64,000 nucleotides of DNA from Ferrigenium kumadai. Its GTDB lineage: Bacteria > Pseudomonadota > Gammaproteobacteria > Burkholderiales > Gallionellaceae. This document shows positions 62,606 through 64,000 of this stretch, one piece after another; the first letter of the stretch is position 1; each line of letters starts with the position of its first letter. The notes beneath the pieces are model-generated. The model worked only from the letters and a program-made list of their open reading frames with translations, had not been told where the DNA came from and did not search any database. The position numbers were made by a program, and so were the translations under genes. The DNA lies in the NCBI RefSeq assembly GCF_018324385.1, contig NZ_AP019536.1, positions 558,001 through 622,000 on the forward strand, given 5' to 3'.

Positions 62606-63794
62606 GCCAAAAATCTCTCTCAAGACGACTGCGCTCGCGGTCATGCTGGGAGAAGCGATGTTTTCCTCGCCGGTATCTGCAGTCGATCTTTCCGAAACCG
62701 TGCAGCTTCACGGTTTCGCAAGCCAGGCCTACGTTTCGACCACGGCCAACCGGTACTTCGGTCCGAGCGATACCGGCAGCTTCGATTTCCGGGAACTGGG
62801 CGTCAACCTGTCCTGGCAGGCAATGCCGAATCTGCAGTTTGCCGCTCAGGTAGGCTCCCGCAAGGCGGGCGGGACGGAGGCTAACGCCAGGCCACGCTTC
62901 GATTACGCCTTGGTCGATTTCGCCTTCTATAACGGCGTCAACAGCCGAGGCGGGGTGCGGATAGGTCGGCACCGGAATCCCGTCGGGTTCTACAACTTGA
63001 CCCGGGATGTGGCCAATACCCGCCCGAGCATCTTTCTGCCTGAGTCGATTTACAGCGATGCGTCCCGCAATCTGCTGCTCGCGTTGGATGGCGCACAACT
63101 CTATGGGGAAAGCCGGACAGCAGTAGGAGATTTTTTTCTGGATGTTGGCGCCGGAGAGGTCATTCTGGACTCCATCACAAAGCAAAGCGCCAAGCCGGCG
63201 ACAAGCTACGTCGGCCGGTTGCTTTACGAACGCGATGGCGGCCGTCTGCGCCTAGCGTTGACTGCAGCCGACGCCAATGTGGCCTTCTTCCAGCGTCCCT
63301 TCGCGGATGCCAAGTTCAACCTCAAAGCGTATGTCCTTTCGGCACAGTACAACGAGGATAGATGGAGCGTCACCGGGGAATGGGTGCCGGAATTGAAAAG
63401 TACCCTTTCAGGATTGTGGTTCCCGGGATTGCTTCCGTTCATACCGCCGAGAATCCTGCCTGATATCAAGCAGACCGGCGAGTCCTATTACCTGCAAGGC
63501 ACGTACCGTATCAGTCCGGATTGGGAAACACTGTTGCGCTATGACGTTCAGTACAGTGACAAGAGCGACAAATCTGGGATAAGGAATGCTACGGCAACGA
63601 CGCCTGCACATCGGTTCTTTGCCAAGGATTGGACCGTCGGCCTGGGCTGGAACGTGAGGTCCGACACCAAGATCAGGGCTGAATATCACCGTGTGGATGG
63701 TACCGGTTGGCTTTCGTCCAGGGAAAACCCGATCCCCATGAACACCAAGCAGCGCTGGGATATGTTCGTTTTGCAGGCATCGTATAACTTTTAG
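62574..63794 (+). CDS. Outer-membrane porin-like beta-barrel protein
   Basis: 406 aa with a signal peptide (TTALAVMLGEAMFSSPVSA). The mature part alternates polar and hydrophobic residues, starts VQLHGFASQAYVSTTANRYFG and ends with Phe (FVLQASYNF), as outer-membrane barrels do. The start overlaps the previous gene by 32 nt and has a strong AAGGAGG (62562-62568) inside that gene, so the overlap looks real and translation coupled. I do not recognise a specific porin family. Confidence 0.8.
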   Translation: MRTFAFWKSARPKISLKTTALAVMLGEAMFSSPVSAVDLSETVQLHGFASQAYVSTTANRYFGPSDTGSFDFRELGVNLSWQAMPNLQFAAQVGSRKAGGTEANARPRFDYALVDFAFYNGVNSRGGVRIGRHRNPVGFYNLTRDVANTRPSIFLPESIYSDASRNLLLALDGAQLYGESRTAVGDFFLDVGAGEVILDSITKQSAKPATSYVGRLLYERDGGRLRLALTAADANVAFFQRPFADAKFNLKAYVLSAQYNEDRWSVTGEWVPELKSTLSGLWFPGLLPFIPPRILPDIKQTGESYYLQGTYRISPDWETLLRYDVQYSDKSDKSGIRNATATTPAHRFFAKDWTVGLGWNVRSDTKIRAEYHRVDGTGWLSSRENPIPMNTKQRWDMFVLQASYNF

Positions 63795-63818
63795 CGCATC
63801 GAATCTGCATATGCGGAC

Positions 63819-64000
63819 ATGCTCATAACGAAAACGAATAAACCAGCGCAGCATTTCTTCAGCTTGAAGTGGCGCGCGCTGGCCATATTCAGCCTGCTGT
63901 TGCTGGCAATCACTTCGTTTTCCACGTTCTATTTCTACTTCAATCTATCCAACCAGTTCGAACTGGAGCGGAAGTCCAGCTATGAAAAGCAGCTGAGGGA
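63819..64000 (+). CDS. Membrane sensor protein, N-terminal part (cut by window end)
   Basis: 60 codons are visible from an ATG at 63819, running out of the window. After a short basic N-terminus comes one membrane helix (LAIFSLLLLAITSFSTFYFYF), then the start of a periplasmic region rich in charged residues (NQFELERKSSYEKQLR). This is how many membrane-bound sensor kinases or GGDEF/EAL proteins begin. Order and spacing suggest it is the third gene of the binding-protein/porin cluster. Confidence 0.65.
   Translation, partial: MLITKTNKPAQHFFSLKWRALAIFSLLLLAITSFSTFYFYFNLSNQFELERKSSYEKQLR

Overview
The window is a 64 kb chromosomal segment of a betaproteobacterium with moderately high GC. The repertoire and gene order (recN-bamE-dapB-carAB-greA-yhbY/rlmE-ftsH-folP-glmM; fmdB-DUF502-aspS-nudB; rplU-rpmA-obgE-proB; trxA-rho) fit the Nitrosomonadales. 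A member of the Gallionellaceae (Sideroxydans/Gallionella-like) is my best guess, but this is inference from gene content, not a database match. No rRNA, tRNA, prophage, transposase or CRISPR array is visible.

Layout. 1-3.2 kb: 3' part of recN, a bamE lipoprotein gene carrying two extra C-terminal domains, and dapB. 3.2-6.3 kb, minus strand: a metal-ion block with a CorA-like protein bearing an MgtE-type N domain, a cation diffusion facilitator and the Mn exporter mntP. 6.4-17 kb: carAB behind a structured leader, greA, yhbY, rlmE, ftsH, folP, glmM. 17-25 kb, mostly minus: gluQ, clpA-clpS, with a cold-shock gene, an AsmA-like gene and monomeric icd. 25-34.5 kb: rluE, a DEAD-box helicase and a compact plus-strand run fmdB-DUF502-aspS-RNase-barstar-nudB-nadA-EEP-clsB. 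34.5-34.9 kb: two tandem look-alike small-RNA candidates. 35-42 kb: an Atm1-type exporter, pbpG, a hypothetical gene, a Ser/Thr kinase-HDOD-GAF protein, a response regulator-GGDEF protein and a VOC protein. 42-47 kb, minus: proB, obgE, rpmA, rplU, rho, trxA. 47-53.3 kb: 7Fe ferredoxin overlapping an AddB-like/AddA-like DNA-end-processing pair. 53.3-62 kb: nitroreductase/HxlR pair, lipoprotein, hydrolase, radical SAM protein, ferritin-like protein, sodB, phosphoketolase and acetate kinase. 62-64 kb: start of a three-gene periplasmic-binding/porin/membrane-sensor cluster.

Most noteworthy: (i) a small palindromic repeat family with three copies, one sitting in frame inside the AddA-like helicase gene; (ii) two tandem intergenic transcription units with matching architecture and spacing, probably sibling sRNAs; (iii) a barnase/barstar-like pair inside a tRNA-synthetase/housekeeping operon; (iv) several domain fusions (BamE plus two NTF2-like domains, MgtE_N plus CorA without a GMN motif, kinase-HDOD-GAF); (v) a candidate iron-sulfur-type regulatory site in front of sodB; (vi) many short palindromes placed in intergenic gaps, some running into stop codons.
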